From positions 1-39,505 of the forward strand of contig CANQZZ010000003.1 in NCBI GenBank assembly GCA_947628465.1: DNA of 39,505 nt, given 5' to 3'. The position numbers were made by a program, and so were the translations under genes. Under the pieces are notes generated by a model. The model did not search any database, had not been told where the DNA came from, and saw nothing but the letters and a program-made list of their open reading frames with translations. This stretch comes from an uncultured Clostridia bacterium (GTDB taxonomy: Bacteria; Bacillota_A; Clostridia; TANB77; CAG-508). This document shows positions 1 through 7,422 of this stretch, piece after piece. Position 1 is the first letter of the stretch. Each line of letters begins with the position of its first letter.

Positions 1-77
1 GTTTTCCATTTTCAAAAAATTTGTGCATTGTTCCTGGTATTTTTTGATATAATTTATAAAAACTATTTACCATTTCA
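1..77. repeat. Left copy of the 77-bp terminal repeat
   Basis: Bases 1-77 are identical to 39429-39505. A minus-strand gene reads in frame from 319 through base 1 into 39428, so the repeat marks a circular molecule. The length of 77 equals a common assembler k-mer, so it is probably an assembly overlap rather than a biological terminal repeat. Confidence 0.95.
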
Positions 78-319
78 TCTATTGTTCTATTTAATTTATC
101 TATTTTATTATATAAATTAACTGCTTCTCCTTTTACTTCATTTATCATCTTCATATCGTATTGGTGCACCATTTCTTTTGATTCTACTTTATTTTCTAAT
201 TGACTTATATACTTTTCTAAAACTTTAGCACTTCTATCTATTTCACTTGTGATATATTCACCTTCATTAAAAAATTTTAAATCATCTTTTGCTTTTTCAA
301 TCTCTTCTTTACTTAACAT
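1..319 (-). CDS. Hypothetical protein crossing the circle join, 5' part
   Basis: The ATG is at 319 and the frame stays open to base 1. It continues at 39428 to the TGA at 39328-39330, giving about 139 residues when the circle is closed. The protein begins MLSKEEIEK, is charged and helical, and ends with a cysteine cluster (Cys at CEYG, then CKEINCKSC) that could bind zinc. Its N-terminus resembles that of the gene at 836-1117, which also begins MLSKEEIEK, so the two are probably paralogues. It overlaps the end of the ASCH gene by about 11 bases, as expected in one operon. Function unknown. Confidence 0.85.
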   Translation of the reverse strand, partial: MLSKEEIEKAKDDLKFFNEGEYITSEIDRSAKVLEKYISQLENKVESKEMVHQYDMKMINEVKGEAVNLYNKIDKLNRTIDEMVNSFYKLYQKIPGTMHKFFENGK

Positions 320-632
320 TTTTTATTGATAATACCTCCAATATTTCTAAAATATAATATTCTTTTCCTGGTTCTGCTCCCCATTCTTCTTTGCCTTGTC
401 CAATTTTTAATTCACATTCACATTTTATTGATGGAGAACTATAAGAATAACCATTTCTAAAAACAATAATAATTTTTGAAAATATTAATTCTCCAGCTCT
501 AAAATTAGTAATTCTAGGTAGAAAATTTTTAAATCTACTTGTATAATATGGCTTTATTTCTCTATATTCTTCTTTCTTTTCTCCGCTTTGTATCATATCA
601 AACCATTTCTTTTTAATCGGTAATATCAGCAT
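309..632 (-). CDS. ASCH-domain protein
   Basis: This 107-residue protein opens with the pattern typical of small phage ASCH (PUA-like) proteins: a hydrophobic strand (MLILPIKKKWFDMI), then GEKKEEYREIKPYY. ASCH domains are thought to bind RNA and several have nuclease or amidohydrolase activity; here the role is unknown. Phages often carry such genes in the accessory part of the early operon, which is where this one lies. It overlaps the following gene slightly and is 10 bases from the preceding one. Confidence 0.7.
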   Translation of the reverse strand: MLILPIKKKWFDMIQSGEKKEEYREIKPYYTSRFKNFLPRITNFRAGELIFSKIIIVFRNGYSYSSPSIKCECELKIGQGKEEWGAEPGKEYYILEILEVLSIKNVK

Positions 633-642
633 TTAACCACCT

Positions 643-843
643 CTATTGTTGTATTTGCATATCACAACTTTTACATTTTGCAAATATATGTCCATTGTAT
701 AAATTTCTACTTGCTTCCGCTTTATTTCCACATAAAGGACATTGAAATTCATATATTTTTCCTTTTTCTTTTATAGTATCATTAGCTACTTCTAAAAATT
801 TTAAAAAATTGTCTGTTTCTATTTTTATTTCTTCTTTATTCAT
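643..843 (-). CDS. Small zinc-finger protein
   Basis: The protein has 66 residues. The C-terminal half holds two cysteine pairs, CPLCG and CKSC, about 20 residues apart, a classical zinc ribbon. The N-terminal half is a charged helix. The start overlaps the end of the upstream gene by 8 bases, indicating translational coupling. Zinc-ribbon miniproteins are common in phage early operons; no specific function can be assigned. Confidence 0.75.
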   Translation of the reverse strand: MNKEEIKIETDNFLKFLEVANDTIKEKGKIYEFQCPLCGNKAEASRNLYNGHIFAKCKSCDMQIQQ

Positions 844-1117
844 CTTCTAATGCTCCTAACTCTTTTAAATAGCTTTCAATTAAGTAAATTACATAATCAT
901 CAAATTGTTCCATTCTATCAGCTTTCATTTTATCTATTAGCTTTTTTCTTTCGTCAATATATTCACTTATTATATTATTTGATTCATAATTATCAGCTTC
1001 TAGTTCTTGTATATATTGTAAAAGATTTTTTCTTGCTTTTATAAATTCAATGTCGTCTCCTAAATCAACACTTTTAAACAATTTTATATCTTTTTCTATT
1101 TCTTCTTTACTTAACAT
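836..1117 (-). CDS. Hypothetical acidic helical protein
   Basis: This 93-residue, strongly charged, predicted helical protein starts MLSKEEIEKDIKLF, close to the N-terminus of the gene that spans the circle join (MLSKEEIEKAKDDL). The two look like diverged copies that kept a shared N-terminal helix. Its ATG directly follows the TAA of the upstream gene. No known domain recognised. Confidence 0.75.
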   Translation of the reverse strand: MLSKEEIEKDIKLFKSVDLGDDIEFIKARKNLLQYIQELEADNYESNNIISEYIDERKKLIDKMKADRMEQFDDYVIYLIESYLKELGALEDE

Positions 1118-1319
1118 TTAATATACCTCTACATCACTTATTCCAATAAATTCTAATACTTTTATATAACAATTAGTACATAACCTTGTTAATTTTTTTG
1201 AGCTCCAAGTATTTGCTTTTTTTATTAAAATCATTTGTCTTTTTGGTAGTTTATTACCGACACATTGGACATACATCAAAATATCTTTCTTCGCTTGTCC
1301 AACCTTTATAATTACTCAT
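1118..1319 (-). CDS. Zinc-ribbon protein needing a +1 shift at CGG
   Basis: Translation from the ATG at 1319 (good AAAGGAG site upstream) gives 21 residues ending CPMC-CGG-TAA. Skipping the C of the CGG (1257-1259) continues the frame as CPMCGNKLPK and on to a second pair, CTNC, ending at the TAA at 1118-1120; the total is 66 residues. The shift restores the canonical CPxCG zinc knuckle and pairs it with CxxC, which strongly supports the fused product. The stop abuts the next ATG. This is one of six such CGG sites in the window. Alternative: an ordinary 1-base insertion in a decayed gene. Confidence 0.7.
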
Positions 1320-1320
1320 T

Positions 1321-1553
1321 TTAACCCAGCTCCTTTATTTTTTCACTTATTGCTTGTAATTCTTGCATTGTAAACCATTCATACATACCAGATACACCAA
1401 CATTATTTAAATTTTCTTTTCCAATTCTATTATTTAAAGTAAAAAAAACTATATTTTTTTATGTTTTATATCTCTATATACAATTCTAGGTTTATCAAGT
1501 TCTTCAATTTTTATGTATCCTAACTTTTCAAACATTTTATCTGCTTTACTCAT
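1321..1553 (-). pseudogene. Small phage protein interrupted at an A7 run (needs -1 shift)
   Basis: From the ATG at 1553 the frame gives 34 residues ending IKHKKI-TAG at 1449. A -1 shift in the run of seven A residues (1454-1460 on the plus strand as T) leads into IVFFTLNN and on to a C-terminus with TMQELQAISEKIKELG, a helix typical of a widespread small phage family. The stop TAA is at 1321-1323, two bases from the next ATG. The break could be real decay, an assembly error in the homopolymer, or slippage on A7 (ribosomal or transcriptional). Unlike the CGG-linked breaks this one lies on a homopolymer. Confidence 0.55.
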
Positions 1554-1693
1554 TTTTTATCCTCACATTTCTTTGAATAATCTGATATACTAATTAACCT
1601 ATAAACTGGTATATTTTTTAAATTTATTTGATTTCGTTCGCATTTATAATTTTTGCATTTTTTATCAGAGCAATATGTTATATCATAATTCAT
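1550..1693 (-). CDS. Small cysteine-rich protein
   Basis: The 47-residue product starts MNYDITYCSDKKCKN and contains the spacing C-x4-C-x3-C near the N-terminus plus one late cysteine, suggesting metal binding. Similar MNYDI-type miniproteins recur in Clostridia phages from general knowledge. Its stop overlaps the next start (ATGA), and its own start overlaps the end of the preceding gene, so it belongs to the same operon. Confidence 0.7.
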   Translation of the reverse strand: MNYDITYCSDKKCKNYKCERNQINLKNIPVYRLISISDYSKKCEDKK

Positions 1694-1907
1694 GTTTTTT
1701 TCCTTTCTTTATTAAGTAATTAATTATAGCTATTATTTCTAACGGACTTAATATTATATCTATAATATTACACAGTAAAAAAATTTCTAAAAGTGCTATA
1801 AAAACAAGAAAATTCATTATAATTTCCTTTATAAATTCTAATATATTTTCTTTAGATATATACATTCTAATTGGAAATACTTTTTTTATAAAATCTAATG
1901 TTAACAT
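1683..1907 (-). CDS. Small membrane protein
   Basis: The product has 74 residues and is dominated by hydrophobic segments (about residues 28-48 and 50-66), with a lysine-rich end (KKGKKHEL). It is probably an integral membrane protein with one or two spans. It lies two bases from its upstream neighbour and overlaps the next gene by about 10 bases. No family recognised; superinfection exclusion is possible from general knowledge of such genes but nothing here proves it. Confidence 0.6.
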   Translation of the reverse strand: MLTLDFIKKVFPIRMYISKENILEFIKEIIMNFLVFIALLEIFLLCNIIDIILSPLEIIAIINYLIKKGKKHEL

Positions 1908-1908
1908 C

Positions 1909-2304
1909 TTAATTAACCTTATACTTCACAGATTCAAACTGTTCTTTTGTTGCTATTGATTCAATTTTAAATATACCATTTTCGATATTTTCTTTAATTT
2001 CTTCAATATTTGCAGTCTGACCAACTACAATTATTCGTTTTTTATCTTCATCTGCAATCCATTCTTCTGAAATTATTACTTCTATAATATCTTTATTTTC
2101 TATTAAGTCTATTATGTTTTTGGAATGATTTTTAATATATTCTCTACAACATTGTAAACTTGTCTTTCTATATTGCAATTTTATAAAACAATTAAATGGA
2201 CTTTTATAAAAACTATTTTCGTTTCTTTTACTATATCTATCAAATATTCCAATTTTTCCACTAATAGTTCTCACATATTCTCCAACTTCAATTTTATCTT
2301 CCAT
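1909..2304 (-). CDS. Conserved hypothetical phage protein
   Basis: This 131-residue protein begins MEDKIEVGEYVRT, a beta-rich start (glycine-containing, SH3-like pattern VGEYVRTISGKIGIFDRY) common to a family of small Firmicutes phage proteins of unknown role. The C-terminal half looks helical and acidic. The gene is separated by three bases from its upstream neighbour. Function unknown. Confidence 0.75.
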   Translation of the reverse strand: MEDKIEVGEYVRTISGKIGIFDRYSKRNENSFYKSPFNCFIKLQYRKTSLQCCREYIKNHSKNIIDLIENKDIIEVIISEEWIADEDKKRIIVVGQTANIEEIKENIENGIFKIESIATKEQFESVKYKVN

Positions 2305-2307
2305 CTT

Positions 2308-2628
2308 TTACTCCAATCCTAATTCTTTTAATGTATATTTTCTGCAGTTTTCCATATCTGAATACTTTGGTCCTATATCTAAATTATATTCCAACTCAGT
2401 TTTTAGTTTTAATGTTATCCAATTATTTTGTCTATATATTGCTTCTACTTTTCCGTTTTTAAAACTTTCAATAAACTTAATATATGTTTTTAAAAGCTCT
2501 CTTTCCTCTTCAGTCAGCAACTTTTTCTTTTCTTCAACTATTTCGTATTTTGGGCGTTCTATTTTTAGAATTTCTACAAATTTTTCATATTTAAAATCAT
2601 CTAACAAAGCATTTCCATCAATTATCAA
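2308..2628 (-). CDS. Hypothetical protein; upstream in-frame extension blocked by TAA
   Basis: The usable frame starts at a TTG (2628) and gives 106 residues with no recognised domain. The same frame is coding-like for 17 further codons upstream (VGDRVTYRIIKTNEIST) and reaches an ATG at 2691 with a purine-rich site, but codon 4 of that longer version is TAA. The VGDRV start looks genuinely conserved, so the gene may have suffered a nonsense change near its start and now rely on a weak internal start. Alternatively, initiation uses a non-canonical codon after the AGGAG at about 2680. Confidence 0.6.
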   Translation of the reverse strand: MIIDGNALLDDFKYEKFVEILKIERPKYEIVEEKKKLLTEEERELLKTYIKFIESFKNGKVEAIYRQNNWITLKLKTELEYNLDIGPKYSDMENCRKYTLKELGLE

Positions 2629-2668
2629 AGTTGATATTTCATTTGTTTTTATAATTCTATATGTAACT

Positions 2669-3028
2669 CTATCTCCTACTTATATATCCATTTTCCTCTT
2701 CTCCCACATTTTTATATATATTTCCGAATATTTCTTTTCTTATATCAACTAATTTAAAATCGTCTAGATTTGTATTCTTAAAAGTTTCAAAATTATATAT
2801 ACCATTTTCATAATTGTAACAGGTATATTCTCTACAGATTAGAGGTCTATTTTCATATATATCACATTTATTATTGTTATCAAGAAAAGGACATCTAACA
2901 TACCAGTTCTGAATCAAAGGGTGTTTGTTTTCTTTTTTAGCCAGTCTTTTCATTGTTTTTATTTCATCTTGTTTGAGTGGAAGAAAATTAGAACAGCACT
3001 CTCCACAGCATTTACATTTAAAATTCAT
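2669..3028 (-). CDS. YkgJ-type cysteine-cluster protein
   Basis: The protein of 119 residues has the YkgJ/zinc-iron chelating signature: CKCCGECC near the start, then CPFL, CDIYENRPLICR and Y-x-C. Family members are thought to bind a metal or an iron-sulphur centre; the biochemical role is unclear. I choose the ATG at 3028 because a strong GGAGGG site lies 5 bases upstream. A longer frame from 3043 would overlap the small membrane gene at 3031-3138. Confidence 0.8.
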   Translation of the reverse strand: MNFKCKCCGECCSNFLPLKQDEIKTMKRLAKKENKHPLIQNWYVRCPFLDNNNKCDIYENRPLICREYTCYNYENGIYNFETFKNTNLDDFKLVDIRKEIFGNIYKNVGEEENGYISRR

Positions 3029-3030
3029 AA

Positions 3031-3138
3031 TTACCCTCCACATAACATTGAGAATTTACAATATAAATAAAATAAAATCCATATAATTACAATTATTTCA
3101 ATTATTATAGCTATTATAAGTAATATATTTTCTTTCAT
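3031..3138 (-). CDS. Single-span membrane micropeptide
   Basis: A 35-residue product beginning MKENILLIIAIIIEIIVI with one long hydrophobic helix and a short cysteine-containing tail. It has an AGAGGTAAT-like site upstream and sits between the NinB-like and YkgJ-like genes in the same direction; its final codons overlap the ribosome binding site of the next gene. Could be a small membrane effector. The call rests on codon continuity, the ribosome binding site and its position. Confidence 0.55.
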   Translation of the reverse strand: MKENILLIIAIIIEIIVIIWILFYLYCKFSMLCGG

Positions 3139-3152
3139 AAATTACCTCTTGC

Positions 3153-3662
3153 TTAATTCCATTCCTCTTTTAATCTACTTAGTTCATCTGGCGTTAATGT
3201 TTCTATTCCCAATGATTTAGCTTCTTGCACAACTCCGTCTAAAAAGATAGACATTTCCTTTGTATTGTATTCTGATGTTCCAGTATATACTTTGTAGTGC
3301 ATAAACTTTTTACCATTTAAAATAGATTCTCCAGCTTTCTCATAGTACTTTAAAAATCTTTCTACAGGAACACTAGATAAAACACTAATCATATTGCTTT
3401 GGCCATAACATTTTAACATCTTTAGGTATACTTCTTCTTTGTCCATCCTCATTACATTTCCTATTTCAGTCATCAAATGCCATGCGTAATTGTTTGAGTT
3501 TAAACTTCTGCCCTTATGAATCTTCTTAATCTCAATATCTAAAAGCTCTCCGTTAAGCTCATCAATAACTTCAATATCGTTAGTATTAAGTTCCAATGTA
3601 ACTCTTGCTTTATTTGTTTGAAAGTTAAGAGCCACTGTATCTAACTTTCCTGTAGTTTTCAT
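3153..3662 (-). CDS. NinB-like recombination protein
   Basis: The 169-residue protein carries the pattern KGRSLNSNNYAWHL in the middle and ends with TKEMSIFLDGVVQEAKSLGIETLTPDEL. This matches a Firmicutes phage family related to lambda NinB/Orf, which modulates RecA or annealase loading on single-stranded DNA. The family logic (RSL-x-N-x2-W motif, then a late acidic helix and G-[IV]-E) is recognisable, though the assignment is by motif only. Its position two genes after the ERF annealing protein supports a role in phage recombination. Confidence 0.65.
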   Translation of the reverse strand: MKTTGKLDTVALNFQTNKARVTLELNTNDIEVIDELNGELLDIEIKKIHKGRSLNSNNYAWHLMTEIGNVMRMDKEEVYLKMLKCYGQSNMISVLSSVPVERFLKYYEKAGESILNGKKFMHYKVYTGTSEYNTKEMSIFLDGVVQEAKSLGIETLTPDELSRLKEEWN

Positions 3663-3794
3663 TTATTGTTCCTTTTTTTTGAATTTTCTTTCTCTTTTTT
3701 CTGCTTTTCTTTTCTTGTTTTCTGCTGTTTTTGCGAATTGTTCTTGATATTTTCTTTTTCGTATTTCTCTATTTGACTTGCTGTGTAATCCCAT
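3663..3794 (-). CDS. Small very basic protein
   Basis: A 43-residue, lysine- and arginine-rich product beginning MGLHSKSNREIRKRKYQEQF. It is predicted to be one charged helix and could bind nucleic acid. It starts just after the 3798-4079 gene and its TAA is immediately followed by the ATG of the NinB-like gene. No family recognised. Confidence 0.55.
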   Translation of the reverse strand: MGLHSKSNREIRKRKYQEQFAKTAENKKRKAEKRERKFKKKEQ

Positions 3795-3797
3795 AAT

Positions 3798-4079
3798 CTA
3801 CTCCTCAATTATTTCTTCAATTTGTTCTAGTTGCTCAATTAAATTATTAAATATTGCGTTCATTCTATATACTTTTTCTTTATCATCAACTATGCTAACA
3901 ATGTTTGTTTTTAATTTATCTATTGTTTCATCTATTTTATTTATGTTATCTATAAAAATAAAACGTTCATCTCCAGTTTTAGCAATTTTTTGAACTATTG
4001 AATTTAATATTCCCTTTAAGTTCTTTAGTTCTTTTTCTGACATTCCATCCATTATTTTTTTTATTTTTTCTTCTTCCAT
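3798..4079 (-). CDS. Hypothetical helical protein
   Basis: The product has 93 residues, predicted almost wholly helical with heptad-like spacing of I/L (e.g. IDKLKTNIVSIV and LIEQLEQIEEIIEE), suggesting a coiled coil. It lies four bases after the ERF gene, in the recombination cluster. Function unknown. Confidence 0.7.
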   Translation of the reverse strand: MEEEKIKKIMDGMSEKELKNLKGILNSIVQKIAKTGDERFIFIDNINKIDETIDKLKTNIVSIVDDKEKVYRMNAIFNNLIEQLEQIEEIIEE

Positions 4080-4083
4080 TTTT

Positions 4084-4746
4084 TTACTCCTTATCTGGTA
4101 AATCTTTTATAACTTTAGCGATTGACTTACATTGTGCAAGTGTTAAATCAGCTGTATTCTCTATACCATAATTTTGTTTTAATTCTTTTACTACATTTAG
4201 TCCTTTACGCACCATCAAAGCATATATTGACTTAGCTTGTGTTTCAGATACTTTTTCGTTTTCAACTTGTTCTTTTGTTTTTTGGCTGTTCCAGTTTTGC
4301 TCTTCACTTGGATTTTGGTCTGGATCATCTCCAGATATAATTTTGTAAGCTTTAATTAAAGCATATTTGTCAGAATATGTCATGGCTTTTCCTGGTGCTT
4401 TATCTTGTGAATCTATTCCATCACCATAAGTTGTTATCTCAATAAAATCTTCAGGCTTTTCAATATCAACAAACCTATAGATAGTTTCTATTCTCATAAA
4501 TATCTTTGTAGTTTTTTGAGTTTGTCCATTATATGTTTTCTCACTTTCAATAACTTGTGTATCAATTATTTGTCTAGATTTTGGATAAGAGTATATTTTG
4601 TATTTAAACTCTAACTCTTTTACAGCTTTTAAAACATCAGCCTCACCTGTTGCTTTATAGCTTGCTTTCCCCTCACCTACTACTAAATTCTTATTAACAG
4701 TTGCTATTTCATTTGTAATATTCAAAAGTTTTTCGTATATATTCAT
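4084..4746 (-). CDS. erf: ERF-family single-strand annealing protein
   Basis: The 220-residue protein matches ERF recombinases: N-terminal helix (MNIYEKLLNITNEIATV), central domain with YKIYSYP, the strand TTYGDGIDSQDKAPGKAMTYSDKYAL and the following KAYKIISGDDPD. ERF proteins anneal complementary single strands and help circularise or repair phage DNA. The C-terminal third is a variable linker plus a helical tail. It follows Gp157 with a 4-base overlap, the usual arrangement in Firmicutes phages. Confidence 0.9.
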   Translation of the reverse strand: MNIYEKLLNITNEIATVNKNLVVGEGKASYKATGEADVLKAVKELEFKYKIYSYPKSRQIIDTQVIESEKTYNGQTQKTTKIFMRIETIYRFVDIEKPEDFIEITTYGDGIDSQDKAPGKAMTYSDKYALIKAYKIISGDDPDQNPSEEQNWNSQKTKEQVENEKVSETQAKSIYALMVRKGLNVVKELKQNYGIENTADLTLAQCKSIAKVIKDLPDKE

Positions 4747-5240
4747 TTAATTCTCAAACTCCTTTTATCACTTATTATTCTTACTCCAGGAACTAATTCT
4801 CCTGTTGTTTTAAAGTTATCTGAAATAGCCTTTTTATCAACTTTAACTGTTTGTACTACTTTCTTATATTCACCAGGTATTTCATCTTCCTTTACTATTT
4901 CAACAGAAATAGGGTTCTTTACTAAGCTTAAAATTCCTAATTCAGTTTCTATCTTGTCTAAATTCAATCGTTCCATGTTATTTTTTACATATTCTTTGAA
5001 TCTCTCTAAACGATTTTCTTTTGCTTTCTTTAGCTCTGTTAATCTTTCAATTTCACTACCAATAGCCTCTATATCTGTTTTCTCATTTTGAAAAATTCCT
5101 ATAATATTTTTACTTTTATTTTTTAACTCTAACGCTAATTCTTTGCCTAACTTATCGTATTCTTCTTGTGTTAGTTCCTCATCTTCTGCTTTAAGCATTA
5201 ACTGATAAAAGTCATTTGTTATTTCATACAATTTACTCAT
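4743..5240 (-). CDS. Siphovirus Gp157-like protein
   Basis: The protein has 165 residues: an N-terminal acidic helix (YQLMLKAEDEELTQEEYDKL), a long coiled coil (IEAIGSEIERLTELKKAKENRLERFKEYV), then a beta-rich end with IPGEYKKV and KKAISDNFKTTGE. This is the standard Gp157 family layout. The family is tied to phage recombination modules and to phage resistance in Streptococcus thermophilus. It is coupled to the ERF gene by overlap. Confidence 0.85.
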   Translation of the reverse strand: MSKLYEITNDFYQLMLKAEDEELTQEEYDKLGKELALELKNKSKNIIGIFQNEKTDIEAIGSEIERLTELKKAKENRLERFKEYVKNNMERLNLDKIETELGILSLVKNPISVEIVKEDEIPGEYKKVVQTVKVDKKAISDNFKTTGELVPGVRIISDKRSLRIK

Positions 5241-5529
5241 CTTTTTTTCCTCTTTTCTTAATAAAATCTATAAAGGCATTATTAGGTTTTATCTTTTTTC
5301 CTGTTTTTTCAACTTTTATTATTTTGTTTTCAGTTAATAAATCTAATATTTTAAGTTCTGGTGCTTCTTCAAAAATTTCTTTTTCTGCATTTCTTAACGC
5401 AAGTATTAAGGAATAAGTTCCTTTATTTTTGCATTTATTTTCTATATGTGTATATGTATCTTCTGGATTTTTTCCATCAACAACTATTTCAAGTCTTGCA
5501 TAATTATTAGTTTCTATAATTTCTTTCAT
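5233..5529 (-). CDS. Hypothetical early protein
   Basis: A 98-residue protein with no recognised domain, starting MKEIIETNNYARLEIVVDG. It looks alpha/beta with a basic tail (KIKPNNAFIDFIKKRGKK). It overlaps the Gp157 gene by 8 bases, so it is co-translated in the replication/recombination cluster. Confidence 0.7.
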   Translation of the reverse strand: MKEIIETNNYARLEIVVDGKNPEDTYTHIENKCKNKGTYSLILALRNAEKEIFEEAPELKILDLLTENKIIKVEKTGKKIKPNNAFIDFIKKRGKKDE

Positions 5530-5558
5530 TCTTTTTTCTTTTTCGTTTATTTTTCCTC

Positions 5559-6141
5559 CTATATTTTGGCTTTTGCCATAATTTTTTCTAAATTTTTCTT
5601 TGTTCTTGCTTTACAATCTGCAATAATTTGCTCTTTGGTATATCCTTTAGCTCTATATCGCATTGCATCAAAATAGAACGGCTTTAGTTTTCTTGCTGGA
5701 GTACTTCCGAAATATCCACCTCGTAGAAGACCAATCTGGGCTATGTTAGGACAACCTCTATATCTATCATTTCTTTGGCCATTAACACAGATACATCTTG
5801 CGACATAATCGTAATCATTACCATTATCAGCTTTCATGGTATAGAAGACTCCGCCGTCACCTAAACAATATGGACAATCAACTTTTTCATTTTCTTCTTC
5901 TGTCTGATATTTTTGCCTATCAGCTATTTCATTTTTTATTTGATTATTTACTTCGTTCATGTCAGCTAACTTTGGTAGATACTTTGAAGTGTTTATTAGC
6001 CTTTTAACAATCTCTTTAAAACGTTCATTACTGGTATTGTGATATTGCATATATATAATTTCAGCTACCCCATCATCATATTTTTTTCCGAAACATTTTC
6101 TCTAGAATACTAATTTGCTCATCAAATTCTTTTTGCGTCAT
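5559..6141 (-). CDS. Helicase-loader-like replication protein with +1 shift at CGG
   Basis: The ATG at 6141 (AGAGGAG upstream; ATGA overlap with the initiator gene) gives MTQKEFDEQISILEKMF, then CGG AAA AAA ATA TGA. Skipping the C of the CGG (6088-6090) yields FGKKYDDGVAEIIY and runs to 5559, in total 193 residues. The N-terminal helices up to YLPKLADM resemble phage G39P/DnaI-type loader-inhibitor domains, and the restored Y/F-G-K-K stretch fits that family. The C-terminal part holds a cysteine cluster (CPYCLGDGG, CIC). It lies directly after the initiator, where a helicase loader is expected. Without the shift an internal ATG at 6050 would give only 163 residues. Confidence 0.7.
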
Positions 6142-6959
6142 TTGATTTCTCCTCTTTTTATTTTTTCATCTATTTCTTCAAGACGTTTTAATCTTCTAGC
6201 TCTTCTTTCCTCTTCAGTTTCTTTTACAGGTTCTTTTTGTTTCTTAAAATTCATTTCTTCAGCTTCTATTCCAGAGAGCGTAGTTATCCCCTTAACTTTC
6301 CACGACTCCAGAATAGTTTTTGTGTAATTCCATTTAGCTCCTTTATCTGCTGTTTTCTTTAAAGCTGAACTTATTACCTCATACGGAAATGTATCCAGAT
6401 AAGATATACACTCAGACAGTGATTGTAAGTTTGTTGATCCTATACAACGAATAAAATCTTGTTGTAGCTGTTGTTCAAAATCTTTTTCCGCACTATAGTT
6501 ATTATTTATACTACAACTACTGCTAATATTATTTTCTTTTTGTTTAGTTTTGTTTTGTTTATTTAATGGTATCGAGTTGAGTATCGTTTCAGGCACGGGT
6601 TGAGTATCACCTTGAGTATCGAGTTGAGTATTATCTTGAGTATCGTCTTGAGTATCATTTTGAATATCATTTTTGATACTCAAGTCCATAATAGTATATA
6701 TAGGAGCTTTATTTTTGTTCTCCCCTTTTGTATATTTAATGAATCCTCTTTGAACTAAATTATTTCTAGCTCTATCTAATTGACCTTTACTTAAACTTGT
6801 AAATGCCATCAATGTTGAATTAGCAACTGAAAACTCCTTTTTCCAATTACATTTATTGTTTATATAGAATAAAACCACATATAAACTTAAAGAATTGGCA
6901 TCTAAAGGGTTAATCACTAGCAATTCAAAAAATGTATTTAACTGTTTAATATAGTTCAT
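6138..6959 (-). CDS. Replication initiator (DnaD/winged-helix type) with internal iterons
   Basis: The 273-residue protein has an N-terminal winged-helix domain (about 1-90) of phage replisome organisers, with LSKGQLDRARNNLVQRGFI as recognition segment. A linker encoded by tandem repeats follows (DTQ units, about 92-120), then a helical DnaD-like domain (about 165-220) containing YTKTILESWKVKGI. The DNA under the linker forms iterons and probably is the replication origin. It is the main initiator and is followed by the loader-like gene, as in lambda O/P arrangement. The basic, acidic-patched tail ends in KIKRGEIK. Confidence 0.85.
   Translation of the reverse strand: MNYIKQLNTFFELLVINPLDANSLSLYVVLFYINNKCNWKKEFSVANSTLMAFTSLSKGQLDRARNNLVQRGFIKYTKGENKNKAPIYTIMDLSIKNDIQNDTQDDTQDNTQLDTQGDTQPVPETILNSIPLNKQNKTKQKENNISSSCSINNNYSAEKDFEQQLQQDFIRCIGSTNLQSLSECISYLDTFPYEVISSALKKTADKGAKWNYTKTILESWKVKGITTLSGIEAEEMNFKKQKEPVKETEEERRARRLKRLEEIDEKIKRGEIK
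6598..6684. repeat. Iteron array A inside the initiator gene (putative origin)
   Basis: On the plus strand the 9-mer TTGAGTATC recurs every 12 bases from 6600 (six units, with variants ending ATT or reading TTGAATATC), followed by an inverted copy, GATACTCAAG, at 6675-6684. On the coding strand the array encodes DTQ repeats. Iterons inside an initiator gene are the classical phage origin design. Confidence 0.75.
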
Positions 6960-6982
6960 TGTTGCCTCCTAAATTTAGATTA

Positions 6983-7043
6983 TCTTGAGTATCACCTTGA
7001 GTATCGACTTGAGTATCATCTTGAGTATCATTTTGAATATCAC
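6983..7043. repeat. Iteron array B upstream of the initiator gene
   Basis: Five further 12-base units (TTGAGTATC at 6985, 6997, 7009 and 7021, then TTGAATATC at 7033) lie between the initiator and the shorter paralogous gene. They match array A base for base over several units, indicating a tandem duplication of the origin-containing segment. Confidence 0.75.
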
Positions 7044-7372
7044 TTAGAATCTATTAAAAAAAGTAATGTATATTTTTCAACTTTTCCTCTATCTTCATAA
7101 GCTATATAACCATAATGTATCAATTCTTTTCTTGCATTTTTTAATTGTTTACTATTTAATCTTGTATATCCAGAAATAATTGTTTTAGGTAATATCACAT
7201 AATCTCTATATATTGTTTTTTCTGGTAAACGGTAAAAAGTATTTAATAAAAACATATATAAACATTGTGCATTTGAACTTATTGAATAATTAAATAAGGA
7301 ATCATAAAAATTGTTAATTTTTTCAATATAACAATTAGTATAATCATTTCTTTTTCCAAAAATATCACTCAT
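7040..7372 (-). CDS. Truncated initiator paralogue (winged helix only)
   Basis: This 110-residue protein resembles the N-terminal domain of the initiator: both hold a hydrophobic helix, then KQLKNARKELIHYGYIAY matching GQLDRARNNLVQRGFIKY. It stops at FLIDSK-TGA just before iteron array B. Removing one T in GATTCT would continue it as IDLSDIQNDTQ, parallel to MDLSIKNDIQ of the initiator. It therefore looks like the remnant, or a shortened functional copy, of a duplicated initiator. It may bind the iterons and regulate copy number or timing. Confidence 0.7.
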   Translation of the reverse strand: MSDIFGKRNDYTNCYIEKINNFYDSLFNYSISSNAQCLYMFLLNTFYRLPEKTIYRDYVILPKTIISGYTRLNSKQLKNARKELIHYGYIAYEDRGKVEKYTLLFLIDSK

Positions 7373-7388
7373 CTATTTTTCCTTTCTC

Positions 7389-7416
7389 TTGACATATTCA
7401 TATAATTTGATATAAT
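7389..7416 (+). promoter_or_regulatory. Consensus promoter for small RNA D
   Basis: TTGACA (7389-7394) and TATAAT (7411-7416) are perfect sigma-70 boxes, 16 bases apart, on the strand opposite the early operon. An inverted repeat AAAATGC-AAA-GCATTTT (7418-7434) surrounds the expected start point and could be an operator. Confidence 0.55.
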
Positions 7417-7422
7417 GAAAAT

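Noticed and set aside
6590..7045. CRISPR array
   Set aside because: The repeats are 12 bases with no spacers and fit iterons that also encode DTQ units.
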